NCBI RefSeq assembly: GCF_000317575.1
Contig: NC_019748.1
Coordinates: forward strand, 2,062,001-2,126,000
Source of the DNA: Stanieria cyanosphaera PCC 7437
Lineage (GTDB): Bacteria > Cyanobacteriota > Cyanobacteriia > Cyanobacteriales > Xenococcaceae
Length of the DNA stretch: 64,000 nucleotides
Reading direction: 5' to 3'
In this document: in pieces, positions 17,520 through 27,112 of the stretch
How positions within the stretch are numbered: the stretch's first letter is position 1
Layout: each line of letters begins with the position of its first letter
Translations under genes and position numbers: made by a program
The notes under the pieces: model-generated
What the model saw: the letters and a program-made list of their open reading frames with translations, nothing else
What the model was told of the DNA's origin: nothing
Databases searched by the model: none

Positions 17520-18614
17520 TTAATTTACTTGTAAAATTTGAGTGTATTTTTCTATCGATTTTTCTAAAGAAAATTCAAAAGCTCTTTGTTTGAGAAGCTC
17601 TGAATCTAGCGGTTGTTGAAGAGTGGCAATAATTGCTTGAGCAATTCCTTGAATATCTCCAATTTCCACTAACTTGCCATATTTACCACCAGCTAAAATT
17701 TCCCAGGGACCACTAGGACAATTGGTAGCAACCACAGGAGTACCACCAGCCATGGCTTCAATTAAGACAGTTGGTAAACCTTCATAAAGAGAAGAAAGAA
17801 CAAATACGCTTGCTTTTGCCATGTAAGCATAAGGATTATTAACAAATCCTGGTAAAGCTACTGCTTCGGTTAAATCTAATTGTTTTACTAAAGCTTCTAA
17901 ACTAGAGCGATCGCTTCCTTCGCCTAGAATCATTAATCGTGCAGGAATTTGTTGACGAACCTTCGCCAAAGCTCGAATTAAAGTGGGAAAATCTTTTTGT
18001 TTATCCAATCTTCCTACACCTACTATGACAGGAGGTTGATTCGGTGCAAACCAAGGATGAGTGACTGGTTCGTTAACTTTTTGCGCTATTTCTGGTGTAA
18101 CGACAGGATTATGAATTACTTGAATTAACTGAGGAGATAAACCTAATTTAATTAAATCATCCGCTACACCCTGAGAAACAGGAACGATTGCGTTTGACCA
18201 AGGATAAAATAAACGAACCATTATGGGAGCTAAGCGTTTTTTTAAACTAGTTCCATGTTTAAATTCTTGAGAAACGGTATTTTGAACGTTAACTACTACT
18301 TTAGTTGCCACACGAGCTAAATGCTTTGCTGCGATCGCAACAACATTAGTATCTTCCAGACTAGAAAGTAACGCCTGTGGTTGTTCTCGTTTTAAGTAAT
18401 TAACTAAGTCACCGATACTAGCGATGAGACGTTTGCCACCAAAATCAATCATGTTGACTTGAGGATCGACTAGCGGTACAAAAGGACCTTCGCGTTTAAC
18501 TAAAATTAGGTCTACTGTAATTCCTTGTTGAACTAGACCATTGATTAAATTGACCATTGATCTTTCTGCACCACCACCATCCAAGGAGGTTAAGAAAACT
18601 GTCAGTTTTGCCAT
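17520..18614 (-). CDS. GT4 family glycosyltransferase
   Basis: The 364-residue product starts with LTVFLTSLDGGGAERSMVNLINGL, the GGAE/R acceptor loop typical of GT4 enzymes. It continues with PPVIVGVGRLDKQKDFPTLIRAL (R-x4-K) and VLSSLYEGLPTVLIEAMAGGTPVVATNCPSGPWEIL (E-x7-E). The last motif, with SGPxEIL, is common in GalNAc- and GlcNAc-transferring members such as PglJ-like enzymes, so an amino-sugar donor is possible and would fit the deacetylase in the cluster. Its 5' end overlaps the preceding GT2 gene by 13 nt, indicating one transcript. Confidence 0.88.
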   Translation of the reverse strand: MAKLTVFLTSLDGGGAERSMVNLINGLVQQGITVDLILVKREGPFVPLVDPQVNMIDFGGKRLIASIGDLVNYLKREQPQALLSSLEDTNVVAIAAKHLARVATKVVVNVQNTVSQEFKHGTSLKKRLAPIMVRLFYPWSNAIVPVSQGVADDLIKLGLSPQLIQVIHNPVVTPEIAQKVNEPVTHPWFAPNQPPVIVGVGRLDKQKDFPTLIRALAKVRQQIPARLMILGEGSDRSSLEALVKQLDLTEAVALPGFVNNPYAYMAKASVFVLSSLYEGLPTVLIEAMAGGTPVVATNCPSGPWEILAGGKYGKLVEIGDIQGIAQAIIATLQQPLDSELLKQRAFEFSLEKSIEKYTQILQVN

Positions 18615-19576
18615 CTTTCACTTAGATTCTTTTTAATAATTGAATTCAAAGAAAACTCATTAAATATTTTTCTTAAAATATAATAAATTGCTCGCAATCT
18701 AATTAAATTTTTTTCTTTGATAGTTAAAGACTTAAAATAATCTTGAAATAATTTTTGATTAAAATCCGAAATTTGGTAATACCAGATCAAAGATAAACTT
18801 AAGGCAATATATTTATCTGTAAGTTTTTTTAAAGCAGGAAAATTGTGTTTAAGCCAATAACTTAAAAGTATATAAATTTTCGCCTGAGTTTGTTGATGAT
18901 TTTTAGTTAAAGTAAAGCGGTTATTATTGTGAATTCTTTGTAAAACTAGAGGTTTGCCTAACACAAAACCTGGACTTAAGTATAAGGCAGCGTGTTGTAA
19001 ATAAGAGTCGCCAATACTAATTCCTTTTCCTTCAGGCATTGGTAAAATTTGCTCAAGCAAACCGCGATTAAAACATAGTCCTGAAGTAGGTGGAATTTCA
19101 AAATAATGAGCAGTGCCTGTAATTTTACCTTGTTGAATACTGGCTCTGAGGTCACATTTGAAAGAAGGATTTTTGGGACTATTATTTAATGTTTGCTTGC
19201 CATTTTGATCTACTAATTGAACATCATGAAAACACCAGTTTAGTTCTGGGTTGTTTTGCAATGTAGTTACTACTTCTGCTACTTTTTTAGGTACAAAGAT
19301 ATCATCAGCATCAAGAAAACAAATTATGTCTCCTGAACTTGCAGCAAACCCTGCATTAAAAGCAGAAGCTTGACCGCCATTTTCTTTAAAAATTGGTATG
19401 ATTGCTGCTTGAAAATGATTGATGATTGTTCGAGAATTATCCGTAGAACCATCATCAACCACAATAATTTCTATGGGTTGATAAGTTTGTCGTAAAGCAC
19501 TGTTAATCGCTTCAGCAATAAAATTTGCATAATTATAATTATTAATTATGATGCTAACCAAAGGTTTTTTTTTCAT
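18602..19576 (-). CDS. GT2 family glycosyltransferase
   Basis: This is a GT-A fold inverting glycosyltransferase. The N-terminal 100 residues show PLVSIIINNYNYANFIAEAINSAL, EIIVVDDGSTDNS and ICFLDADDIF (the DxD metal/nucleotide motif). The GG-x-A-x-NAG (GGQASAFNAGF) segment is also present. The C-terminal half is basic and rich in Ile/Leu but has no clear transmembrane helix; it probably binds the membrane face. It lies 23 nt downstream of the flippase and overlaps the next gene. Sugar specificity is unknown. Confidence 0.88.
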   Translation of the reverse strand: MKKKPLVSIIINNYNYANFIAEAINSALRQTYQPIEIIVVDDGSTDNSRTIINHFQAAIIPIFKENGGQASAFNAGFAASSGDIICFLDADDIFVPKKVAEVVTTLQNNPELNWCFHDVQLVDQNGKQTLNNSPKNPSFKCDLRASIQQGKITGTAHYFEIPPTSGLCFNRGLLEQILPMPEGKGISIGDSYLQHAALYLSPGFVLGKPLVLQRIHNNNRFTLTKNHQQTQAKIYILLSYWLKHNFPALKKLTDKYIALSLSLIWYYQISDFNQKLFQDYFKSLTIKEKNLIRLRAIYYILRKIFNEFSLNSIIKKNLSERWQN

Positions 19577-19599
19577 ATTTAATTATGAGATTAATAACT

Positions 19600-20925
19600 T
19601 TAGCGATTTTTGAATAAACCATTTAAAGTCATTGCTTTAGTCATGACCCGACCCATTGGACGAGCAGGAGGATACAGAAAACACATAATATAATCGGCAA
19701 AGCCATAAGAAATGACTGTGGCGATCGCTGCTCCCACTGCGCCATAAATAGGAATTAACCACCAATTTAAAATAATATTTAAAATTGCACCCAAAACACT
19801 AGCTGCTAAAGCAAATTTAGTTAATTCTTCGGTAGCAATCCAAACTTCTTTGATATAGCCTAAAAAACCAAAAACTGAAGCCCAAATATGAATTGATAAA
19901 ACCGTTCCTGCTGCTGCATACTCCGAACCAAACACAAACACTACTAAAAAGTGAGACAAAAAGGTCATGGGTATGGCGATCGCATAAACAATGAGAGTTA
20001 ATAAATTAGCAAGTTTCTGAATTTTTTGGTAATAAAGCTCTTCACTGACTTGTTTGGCACTAATAATAGCAGGAGAAAAAGACTTAACAATTGCCAAGAC
20101 CATAAAAGGCCATACCTCTGACAGTTTCACTGCTGCTGAATAAATTCCCACTTCTTGATTGCTAGCTAGTTGACCAAGCATAACTTGATCGATCCGCAGG
20201 TAAACTACAATAGCTAAACTGGATAAAATCAGTGGCCAGCTTACTCTCATCATCTGTTTGGCTCTCAGCAGTTTACTCCGCCAATTGATAATTTTGCCTG
20301 TAGTTTTTTGATAAGCGATCGCTATAAAAATGTTGGCAATCAAACTTTCGATCAAAAATGTCCACGCAAAGGCAATCAAAGAAGCTTGAGTTTCTAGCAG
20401 GATAACTCTGACTACTGAAATAATCAAAAATGACGTATTTCTTGCCCAAACACCATATTTAGCTTGTACCTGAGATTGAAATAGTTGGTCTACAACATCA
20501 ATCGGTTGAAACACAAGTCGAAGAGCTAGAATTAGAACTAAAATTTGACTCAGTTGGTCTTCAGGACGAAGCACGAAAATTGCGATCAAACTGAGCAAAA
20601 AAGTTCCTACTCCAGCAAGCGTTCTTAAAATAAAAGCTGTGCCTAAAATCTCATTTTTTCGCTCTGGTTCACTGACTAAATCCCTAATTATGATTTGATT
20701 TAATCCTAAATCAGCTAGATTACCAAACAGATCGACAAAAGCTATTCCATAATTTAATAAACCAAATTGAGCAGTTCCTAAATATCTGGCAATCCAAGCT
20801 AGCACGAAAAAACCGACACCCATTCGTAAAATTCTCTCAATTAACAACCAACTGATATTGCTGAGAATTTTTCTGAGGTTTGGGCTACTCAGTTTATTAG
20901 AAAAGGCAAAAAGCTTTTTACGCAT
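19600..20925 (-). CDS. lipid-linked oligosaccharide flippase (Wzx-type)
   Basis: The product (441 residues from the ATG; a TTG lies one codon upstream) is a 12-14 helix membrane protein of the MOP/polysaccharide-synthase superfamily. Family features include the N-terminal ISWLLIERILRMGVGFFVLAWIARYLGTAQFGLLNYGIAFV, DLGLNQIIIRDL, and the mid-protein LRIDQVMLGQLASNQEVGIYSAAVKLSEVW. It flips undecaprenyl-linked repeat units to the periplasm for the Wzy polymerase encoded downstream. It lies 13 nt after the wzc-like gene, so the two form part of the same operon. Confidence 0.88.
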   Translation of the reverse strand: MRKKLFAFSNKLSSPNLRKILSNISWLLIERILRMGVGFFVLAWIARYLGTAQFGLLNYGIAFVDLFGNLADLGLNQIIIRDLVSEPERKNEILGTAFILRTLAGVGTFLLSLIAIFVLRPEDQLSQILVLILALRLVFQPIDVVDQLFQSQVQAKYGVWARNTSFLIISVVRVILLETQASLIAFAWTFLIESLIANIFIAIAYQKTTGKIINWRSKLLRAKQMMRVSWPLILSSLAIVVYLRIDQVMLGQLASNQEVGIYSAAVKLSEVWPFMVLAIVKSFSPAIISAKQVSEELYYQKIQKLANLLTLIVYAIAIPMTFLSHFLVVFVFGSEYAAAGTVLSIHIWASVFGFLGYIKEVWIATEELTKFALAASVLGAILNIILNWWLIPIYGAVGAAIATVISYGFADYIMCFLYPPARPMGRVMTKAMTLNGLFKNR

Positions 20926-20941
20926 CAACTCGCTTTAATTT

Positions 20942-23143
20942 TTAATTGTTTTGATTTTCGTTCGACTGAGTTATAGTCGTTACATATCTGTTACCGTAGT
21001 TTTTAGCGTAAGCTTTGGCATGATAGTAGTAACTGTCTGGTTCATATTTAGTAACTACTCCATTAACAACTAAGCCTAAAATCTTTTGTCCTGATTGTTC
21101 TAACATTTCTTTACTAGCATTAGCACTACTAGGTTCAATTACACCAGGACGAACTACCATTAAAATTCCATCTGCTAATTTACCGATAGTTAGTGCATCA
21201 GCAAACAATAATAATGGTGGTGTATCAAAAATAATTAAGTCATAATCTTGTTGTAATTCCTCAAAGAGCGATCGCATTTGAGGAGAATTTAGTAAAGCCA
21301 AAGCATTAGGCAAAGCTTTACCTGCCGTCAACACATCTAAATTAGGAATAACCGATTTAATTGCTTGGTCGAGCAGATTTTGATTTTGAAGTACATCGAG
21401 CAAACCAACTGAGTTGTCTAATTCCCAGATCTCTTGTTGCTGAGGATGATGAACATCGGCATCGATCAACAGTACTTTTTTGCCTAATTGAGCAACTGCA
21501 GTAGCTAAATTCGACGAAACTGTCGATTTTCCTTCTTGAGGAATTGAACTAGTTATGACAATTGATTTTAAATCTTCCTGATGCTCCAAAAATTGTAAAT
21601 TCGCTTGTACCATTCGGTAAGCTTCACTCATCAAAGAATGAGGAACTTCTTGAACTAAACGTCCTGGTACAGTAGGTTCTTGCATCTCCACCCCTGGTAA
21701 AAATTTCTGGGGTTGAGAATGAGGAATCATTCCTAATAGTCTGTAATTCAACAAACTGCGTACTTCTTTGGTAGTTTTTAAAGAAGGATCTCTCAGTTCA
21801 AGAATCAAAGCTGTGACAACATACAACAAACTACCAGCAAATAATCCAGCAGCGAGCATCGCCGACTTACTTAAGGTTACAGGAAACTCTGATGCGATCG
21901 CAGGACTAACTATCTGCGCATTATTAACATTCTGATTTTCAGCAATTTGTGCTTGTTGAAGATTTCTCAGTAAAGTTTGATACGCTGTTTGAGCAACTTC
22001 CAATTTTCGCTCCAAATCTCTCTGTTGCTCTTGTAGTTGAGGTAGAAGATTAGACCTTTGTCTGTAATTTGCTTTAGCTTCAGTGAGCGATTGTAATTCT
22101 TTTGCTAAAGATTTGCGCTCAACTTCATAATTAACCAAATTTTGAGCAAGTCCTTTTTCAATGTCTCCTGTTTGCAGATTACCACCAACAGAACCGATGG
22201 AGCGTCCTGTTCTACGAGCTAGTTCTTGTTCTAAATAAGCTTTTTCTTCTTGGAGAGCAATAATACTGGGATTATTGTCCTGAAAACGGCTTCGCTCGCT
22301 TGCTAATTGATTTTCAACATCTTTTAGCTTGGTAACCAACTGTTGAACTGCTGGAGAATCATTCAAAGTGTTTAAACTTAAAGCTTCTTGAGAGCTAATA
22401 CCTAATTTAAGTTCTAATTCTCGAATTCTTTCGTTAACTTTACCTAAATTGGCTTTAACCTGATCGATTCGATTATCTATGTCTCCCAATTGATTAACAG
22501 ATAATTGACTTTCCACTCCCAGATTAACAACCTGATATTTTTCTTGAAAAGCTCTTAAATTTGCTTCAGCTTGTTTTAATTGTTGTTCAGTTTTGGGTAA
22601 CTGTTGAGTAATAAACTCTTTGGCTGAAGATGCTGCTGTACGATTGACAGAGACATTTTGATTGACATAGTTATCCATTAAAGTGTCAACAATCAACTGT
22701 GCTTGTTGCGGGTCTGGGTCTTGATAGCTGACTTGCAAAATATCTGTATCGGGAATATTGGTAACTTCTAAATTTCTTAAAAAAGTCTCGTAAGTAATTA
22801 ATTCACCTTTGTCATCCTTTAAATTTAAAGTTTGAATTGTTTTTTGAACAACTGGTGCAGAACGAATCACTTCAGCTTCTGTATCAACAGGAGAACCTTC
22901 AAATTTTAAAGCATCTAATCTGCCAATTTTTTCTCCTGCTTCAGTAACTAAAGCAGAAGTAGCATTTTCTTTAATAAATTTAAGCTTACCAGCAGCTTCG
23001 TATTTTTTTTCGGAAAATAAAGCTAACAAAGCTGCAATTATAACTGTTATTAAAAAAACTCCAGTCGCTGGAACACTATGACGCTTTAAAATTAGCCAAT
23101 ATTTTTGAAAATCTAAATCTTCTGGTGGTGTTGGCATTTCCAT
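20942..23143 (-). CDS. Wzc-like polysaccharide co-polymerase with BY-kinase domain
   Basis: This protein governs chain length and export of capsular or exopolysaccharide. The N-terminal Wzz domain has a membrane helix at about 28-44, a long periplasmic coiled coil (about 170-400), and a second helix (about residue 425-445). The cytoplasmic tyrosine kinase part has Walker A SSIPQEGKST (532-541), Walker A' LLIDAD (558-563) and Walker B LIIFDTPP (636-643). A C-terminal tyrosine cluster (Y705-707, 712, 716, 720) is the autophosphorylation site. Both halves are fused, as in proteobacterial Wzc, rather than split as in Firmicutes. No Wza exporter gene is present in the cluster. Confidence 0.92.
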   Translation of the reverse strand: MEMPTPPEDLDFQKYWLILKRHSVPATGVFLITVIIAALLALFSEKKYEAAGKLKFIKENATSALVTEAGEKIGRLDALKFEGSPVDTEAEVIRSAPVVQKTIQTLNLKDDKGELITYETFLRNLEVTNIPDTDILQVSYQDPDPQQAQLIVDTLMDNYVNQNVSVNRTAASSAKEFITQQLPKTEQQLKQAEANLRAFQEKYQVVNLGVESQLSVNQLGDIDNRIDQVKANLGKVNERIRELELKLGISSQEALSLNTLNDSPAVQQLVTKLKDVENQLASERSRFQDNNPSIIALQEEKAYLEQELARRTGRSIGSVGGNLQTGDIEKGLAQNLVNYEVERKSLAKELQSLTEAKANYRQRSNLLPQLQEQQRDLERKLEVAQTAYQTLLRNLQQAQIAENQNVNNAQIVSPAIASEFPVTLSKSAMLAAGLFAGSLLYVVTALILELRDPSLKTTKEVRSLLNYRLLGMIPHSQPQKFLPGVEMQEPTVPGRLVQEVPHSLMSEAYRMVQANLQFLEHQEDLKSIVITSSIPQEGKSTVSSNLATAVAQLGKKVLLIDADVHHPQQQEIWELDNSVGLLDVLQNQNLLDQAIKSVIPNLDVLTAGKALPNALALLNSPQMRSLFEELQQDYDLIIFDTPPLLLFADALTIGKLADGILMVVRPGVIEPSSANASKEMLEQSGQKILGLVVNGVVTKYEPDSYYYHAKAYAKNYGNRYVTTITQSNENQNN

Positions 23144-23172
23144 AATAATATCTATAATCCTTTAGTTAAAGT

Positions 23173-24342
23173 TTAATTTTTGCATATTTTTAGCGCATCT
23201 TGGTAAAGTTTCGATAAAGAAATGCTGTATTTTTGAATGCTAAATGCAGCAACTTTATTTCTAGCTGCCTGGCTAATTTTGTCTCTCAAATCTAAATTTT
23301 CTAGTAAACATTCAATCGCAGTTTTAAGTTGTTGGCTATTACCTGGTTCAACTAACCAACCTGTTTCGCTGTGAAAAATAACTTCCCCAATGCCACCTAC
23401 GGGTGTAGTAATTACTGGTATTGCCCAACTCATAGCTTCTAATAACGCCATTGGCAAACCTTCATTGTAAGAAGGTAACAAAAAAAGATCTACTTGAGCT
23501 AATAATTGATTTCTTTGTTCACGATTTACCCAACCACAAAAATCAATTTTTTCCTCAATTCCCAACTCTTGAGCCAGGTTCAAAGTTTCATTAATCTCAC
23601 CACTACCAGCAATAATTAATTTTATTTTATGACTTAATTCTGCTTTAACTAAAGCGATCGCTTTGAGCAAATCATAAATTCCTTTACGTTGATTAATTTT
23701 ACCGAGAAACAATAATTTAAACTGCTCATCCTGATTTTTAGTTGGTAGTTGTTGTGGAAAATCTACAGGATTATGCAATACAACTACTTTTTGAGCGGGA
23801 ATATGGCAATGAGAAATATAAAACTTTCTCCAACTTTCAGACAAAACGATTAAATAAGTAGGTTTTTGTAAAATCCAATTCAGAAATTTTCTGAAAATAG
23901 GGTTAAGTCGAGCATGAAAAGTATGAAACTCTGCTCCATGAGCATGAAGAATTACTGGTTTATTAAACAATAAAGCAATCAAAATTAATCCAGAATTACG
24001 CCAAGCACTTCCTCTTTCTGACAAATGAAGATGTAGTAAATCTACTTTTTGTTGTAGAAGTAGCCCAATTAATTGCCATATTGCCAAACAAAATACTTGC
24101 AAAGATTCCAACTTGGTCAGATTAGGCCCATTCCAAGTACTAATATGTTGAAATTGTATTTCTGGAGTAGCTGACTCTATAATTAAATTAGATACCGCGC
24201 CCATTCCTCCTTGTTCTTGAAGACTCGGTCCTAACATAATTACTCTAGTAGGTTGTATTTCTGGGTTAGCAGTTATGAAATTTTTGCGTTTGTCTGTTTG
24301 TTTATTGTGAAAAGATTTTCCTAGTTTTGCAGATGTAATCAT
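23173..24342 (-). CDS. GT4 family glycosyltransferase, first gene of the cluster
   Basis: The 389-residue product has LGPSLQEQGGMGAVSNLIIE at the N-terminus, DLLHLHLSERGSAWRN in the acceptor domain, KLLFLGKINQRKGIYDLLKAI in the donor domain and PSYNEGLPMALLEAMSWAIPVITTPVGGIGEVI with the E-x7-E pair. It lies 29 nt upstream of the wzc-like gene and heads the minus-strand run down to 13936. The 240 bp upstream, divergent from the PhnD-like gene, must contain the cluster promoter. The QGGMGxVS opening is shared with GT4 enzymes next to Wzc in other cyanobacteria; donor sugar unknown. Confidence 0.87.
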   Translation of the reverse strand: MITSAKLGKSFHNKQTDKRKNFITANPEIQPTRVIMLGPSLQEQGGMGAVSNLIIESATPEIQFQHISTWNGPNLTKLESLQVFCLAIWQLIGLLLQQKVDLLHLHLSERGSAWRNSGLILIALLFNKPVILHAHGAEFHTFHARLNPIFRKFLNWILQKPTYLIVLSESWRKFYISHCHIPAQKVVVLHNPVDFPQQLPTKNQDEQFKLLFLGKINQRKGIYDLLKAIALVKAELSHKIKLIIAGSGEINETLNLAQELGIEEKIDFCGWVNREQRNQLLAQVDLFLLPSYNEGLPMALLEAMSWAIPVITTPVGGIGEVIFHSETGWLVEPGNSQQLKTAIECLLENLDLRDKISQAARNKVAAFSIQKYSISLSKLYQDALKICKN

Positions 24343-24600
24343 TAGGATAGATATTTAGAGTAATAGTTACATTTACTTAGCAGTGCTTCAACTTTGATTA
24401 GTCAGTTTATGTAAAAGTACATAAAGACAATGATATTGTCAAAAATGTTAATTTCAGGTGAAACCACTTAGTTAAAATTTTCTCATAACTAAACCTGATA
24501 GGTTTTATTATTAAAGTTTATCAATTATGAGAAGAGAAATATTTAACTCATAATTTTAAAGATCTAAGTTCAGTAATACTTGCTGAAAATTAAGAAAAAA

Positions 24601-25479
24601 ATGTTTGTTCGCTCCTCGTTTAAATTCTTCAGTTTCTGGTTATTAATTCCGCTCGTGGCTGGATGCAGTTCGACCACAGTTAATTCCGAAAAAATCACTA
24701 TTGGTGTGATTGGTTACGGAGAAGAAGCAGTGTCAGTAGAAAAGTATCAACAGTTACAAGAGTACTTAGCCCAAGAAACTAACTCAATTGTTGAACTAGA
24801 ACCTGCTTATAATGAATTACAGGCTCTAGAACAAATTAGAAGAAATAATTGGTCAATTGTTTTTGCTCCGCCGGGATTAGCAGCAATAGCAATTGGTCAA
24901 CAAATGTACTTACCTATTTTTCCCTTAGCCAAGGTAAGTAGCTTAGAACGATCAGTTTTTGTAGTTCGTGAAGACAGTCAAATCAATCAAGTTAGTCAAT
25001 TAGCGAATCAAATTGTTGCTTTGGGTCAACCCGGATCAGCAGCAGGCTATTATTTGCCTCTATATGACTTATATGGTTTAACTTTGGCAAAAATAATTTT
25101 CGCTCCTACCCCCGAACAACTGCTTAACCTATTGGCACAAGGAAAAGCGGTAGCGGGAGCTTTATCAGAAAATGAGTTTGAACGTTATCGAAGTAAATTC
25201 GGCGAGACTAAGTTTCGAGTTATTCATACTAGTCGCTGGATTCCCGCCGGGGTAGTTCTAATTGGCCCTACCGTCGAGCGTAATCAGCAAGAGAACATTA
25301 AAACGGTAATGAGTCAAGCTCCTTCAGAACTAGTTTCCGATGCAGGTTATGTTCTTGGCTCCAAAATTCCTGATTATCAAGAATTTATCAAATTAGTCAA
25401 CAAAGTACAACCGATTGAAAGACAAGTAAATAATGAACCTGTGGTTTTGGTAGCTCCTCAAAAAACAAGTGGGAATTAA
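24601..25479 (+). CDS. PhnD-like phosphate/phosphonate-binding lipoprotein
   Basis: The product is a periplasmic solute-binding protein anchored by lipid. A signal peptide (FFSFWLLIPLV) ends in the lipobox LVAGC with Cys at residue 22 from the chosen ATG. A TTG seven codons upstream also opens the frame but adds only lysines. The mature part follows the PhnD pattern: ITIGVIGYGEEAVSVEKYQQLQEYL, SIVFAPPGLAAIAI, QIVALGQPGSAAGYYLPLYDL with the ligand-binding Ser/Ala turn, and AGALSENEFERY. No permease or ATPase gene is adjacent, so it may serve a distant transporter or act as a sensor. Ligand is not predictable. Confidence 0.82.
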   Translation: MFVRSSFKFFSFWLLIPLVAGCSSTTVNSEKITIGVIGYGEEAVSVEKYQQLQEYLAQETNSIVELEPAYNELQALEQIRRNNWSIVFAPPGLAAIAIGQQMYLPIFPLAKVSSLERSVFVVREDSQINQVSQLANQIVALGQPGSAAGYYLPLYDLYGLTLAKIIFAPTPEQLLNLLAQGKAVAGALSENEFERYRSKFGETKFRVIHTSRWIPAGVVLIGPTVERNQQENIKTVMSQAPSELVSDAGYVLGSKIPDYQEFIKLVNKVQPIERQVNNEPVVLVAPQKTSGN

Positions 25480-25795
25480 AAAAAATCTACCTTGCTTAAT
25501 TTAGTAGGTAAACTTAACTTCTGCCTTTTGCCTCCTGCTTAAAACGATTAACTTTGTACCTCATTGAGCGCGAAAATTGCTATGAGTTACAACATTAAAA
25601 TTATTTTATACGGCTAAAACTTTTGTTTCATGATGATTTGCTTAAGAAATTGTATCTATTTTGCAAACTAAACTTTGATAAGTGCAATTTACTTAGTAGC
25701 TTCGCTTAACTACTTCTTTTACTAGTATTTTAATTTGAATTTGATTTGATAGGATGTCTTTGATTATATAAATTTGACTAGCATTTAAATTAACT
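25480..25795. other. gene-free gap before thiE
   Basis: AT-rich spacer with no ORF. A short inverted repeat AGTAG...CTACT lies near 25695-25714, containing TTCGCTTA. The conserved CTGAGA core of a TPP riboswitch is not visible, although thiE follows. Confidence 0.5.
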
Positions 25796-26842
25796 ATGCA
25801 AAGAGCTATTTATCGTATTCTTGATACTAATTTAGATCGTGCTAGAGAAGGATTACGAATAATTGAAGAATGGTGTCGTTTAGGATTAAACAATTCTCAA
25901 TTAGCCGAAGAATGTAAAAATATGCGACAAGAGCTTGCCGAATGGCACACTGCTCAACTACGCCAAGCTAGGGATACTCCTGGGGATGTGGGAACTGAGT
26001 TAACTCATCCTAAAGAAGAAAATCGAGATGATATTGAACATCTGTTAAGAGCCAATCTTTGTAGAACCCAAGAAGCATTAAGAGTAATTGAAGAATATAG
26101 TAAGCTCTACAAACCGCAGTTGGGTATAGCTGCCAAACAGATGCGATATCAAATTTATACTTTAGAAAGTAATTTGTTAACTAATCATCGTCTTCAACAA
26201 CTTCAAAATGCGAGTCTTTATTTGGTAACTTCTCCTTCAGAACAAATTTTGGCAGTAGTCGATGCAGCACTGCAAGCAGGATTGACTTTAGTTCAGTATC
26301 GAGAAAAAACGGCTGATGATACTTTGCGATTGACTCAAGCTCAACAATTGTGCCAATTATGTCATCAGTATGGAGCTTTGTTTTTGGTTAATGACCGAGT
26401 TGATTTAGCCTTGGCAGTTGATGCTGATGGAGTTCATTTAGGACAACAAGATCTGCCTATTGCCTTAGCTAGAGAAATTTTAGGTCCGCAAAAAATTATT
26501 GGTCGCTCGACAACTAATCCTGAAGAGATGGCAAAAGCGATCGCAGAAGGAGCAGATTATCTTGGAGTAGGACCAGTCTATGAAACTCCAACCAAACCGA
26601 ATAAAACTGCAGCAGGGTTTGATTATCTTCGTTATGCTGCAGCTAATTCGCCGATTCCCTGGTTTGCGATTGGAGGAATTGATTTAAATAATCTCAATGA
26701 GGTTTTGCTCAATGGAGCGCAACGAGTGGCAGTAGTTCGCGCTATCATGCAAGCAGAACAACCTGGTATGATTACTCGACAATTTTTGTCTGAGCTAGGT
26801 AGGCAGCAAAGGCTTCTAGACCTAGGCACCCACTTAATTTAA
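25796..26842 (+). CDS. thiE: thiamine-phosphate synthase with N-terminal ThiD2 domain
   Basis: ThiE joins HMP-PP and the thiazole phosphate to form thiamine phosphate. The C-terminal ~210 residues are a TIM barrel with LYLVTSPSEQ, LTLVQYREK, LFLVNDRVDLALAVDADGVHLGQQDLP, IIGRSTTN, YLGVGPVYETPTKPN and WFAIGGIDLNN, all ThiE motifs. The N-terminal ~120 residues (YRILDTNLDRAREGLRIIEEWCR... and a second similar stretch ANLCRTQEALRVIEEYSKL) form the helical ThiD2 domain fused to ThiE in cyanobacteria. ThiD2 is held to remove toxic or damaged HMP intermediates or to act as an HMP-P kinase. thiS follows after 4 nt. Confidence 0.93.
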   Translation: MQRAIYRILDTNLDRAREGLRIIEEWCRLGLNNSQLAEECKNMRQELAEWHTAQLRQARDTPGDVGTELTHPKEENRDDIEHLLRANLCRTQEALRVIEEYSKLYKPQLGIAAKQMRYQIYTLESNLLTNHRLQQLQNASLYLVTSPSEQILAVVDAALQAGLTLVQYREKTADDTLRLTQAQQLCQLCHQYGALFLVNDRVDLALAVDADGVHLGQQDLPIALAREILGPQKIIGRSTTNPEEMAKAIAEGADYLGVGPVYETPTKPNKTAAGFDYLRYAAANSPIPWFAIGGIDLNNLNEVLLNGAQRVAVVRAIMQAEQPGMITRQFLSELGRQQRLLDLGTHLI

Positions 26843-26846
26843 CTCT

Positions 26847-27068
26847 ATGTTTGATACCAATACCACAATCACTTTACAAATCAACGGCGAACCTCATAGT
26901 TGTTCTGCGCTCACTCTATTACCCGAGCTTCTTAACGAATTGGGTTTGAATCCCCGATTACTAGCAGTTGAATATAATGGAGAAATTCTTCATCGTCAAT
27001 ATTGGTCGGCAACTCAATTACAACATGGCGATCGCTTAGAAATCGTAACAATTGTTGGTGGTGGCTAG
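26847..27068 (+). CDS. thiS: sulfur carrier protein ThiS
   Basis: ThiS is the ubiquitin-like sulfur carrier for thiazole synthesis; it is adenylated and thiocarboxylated at its C-terminus. The 73-residue product has the beta-grasp pattern ITLQINGEPHSCSALTLLPELLNELGL, VAVEYN-type stretch (here LAVEYNGEILHRQYW), HGDRLEIVTIVGGG, and ends in the essential Gly-Gly. It follows thiE after 4 nt and is surely co-transcribed. Together they make a thiES pair lacking thiG, thiF and thiO locally. Confidence 0.95.
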   Translation: MFDTNTTITLQINGEPHSCSALTLLPELLNELGLNPRLLAVEYNGEILHRQYWSATQLQHGDRLEIVTIVGGG

Positions 27069-27112
27069 CAATAAGTGAACAATTATTTAATAGTTAATCT
27101 TTTTTCTTTGAT

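Noticed and set aside
25480-25795. TPP riboswitch upstream of thiE
   Set aside because: The conserved CTGAGA and ACCTGA-type cores are not present in the 316-bp gap.
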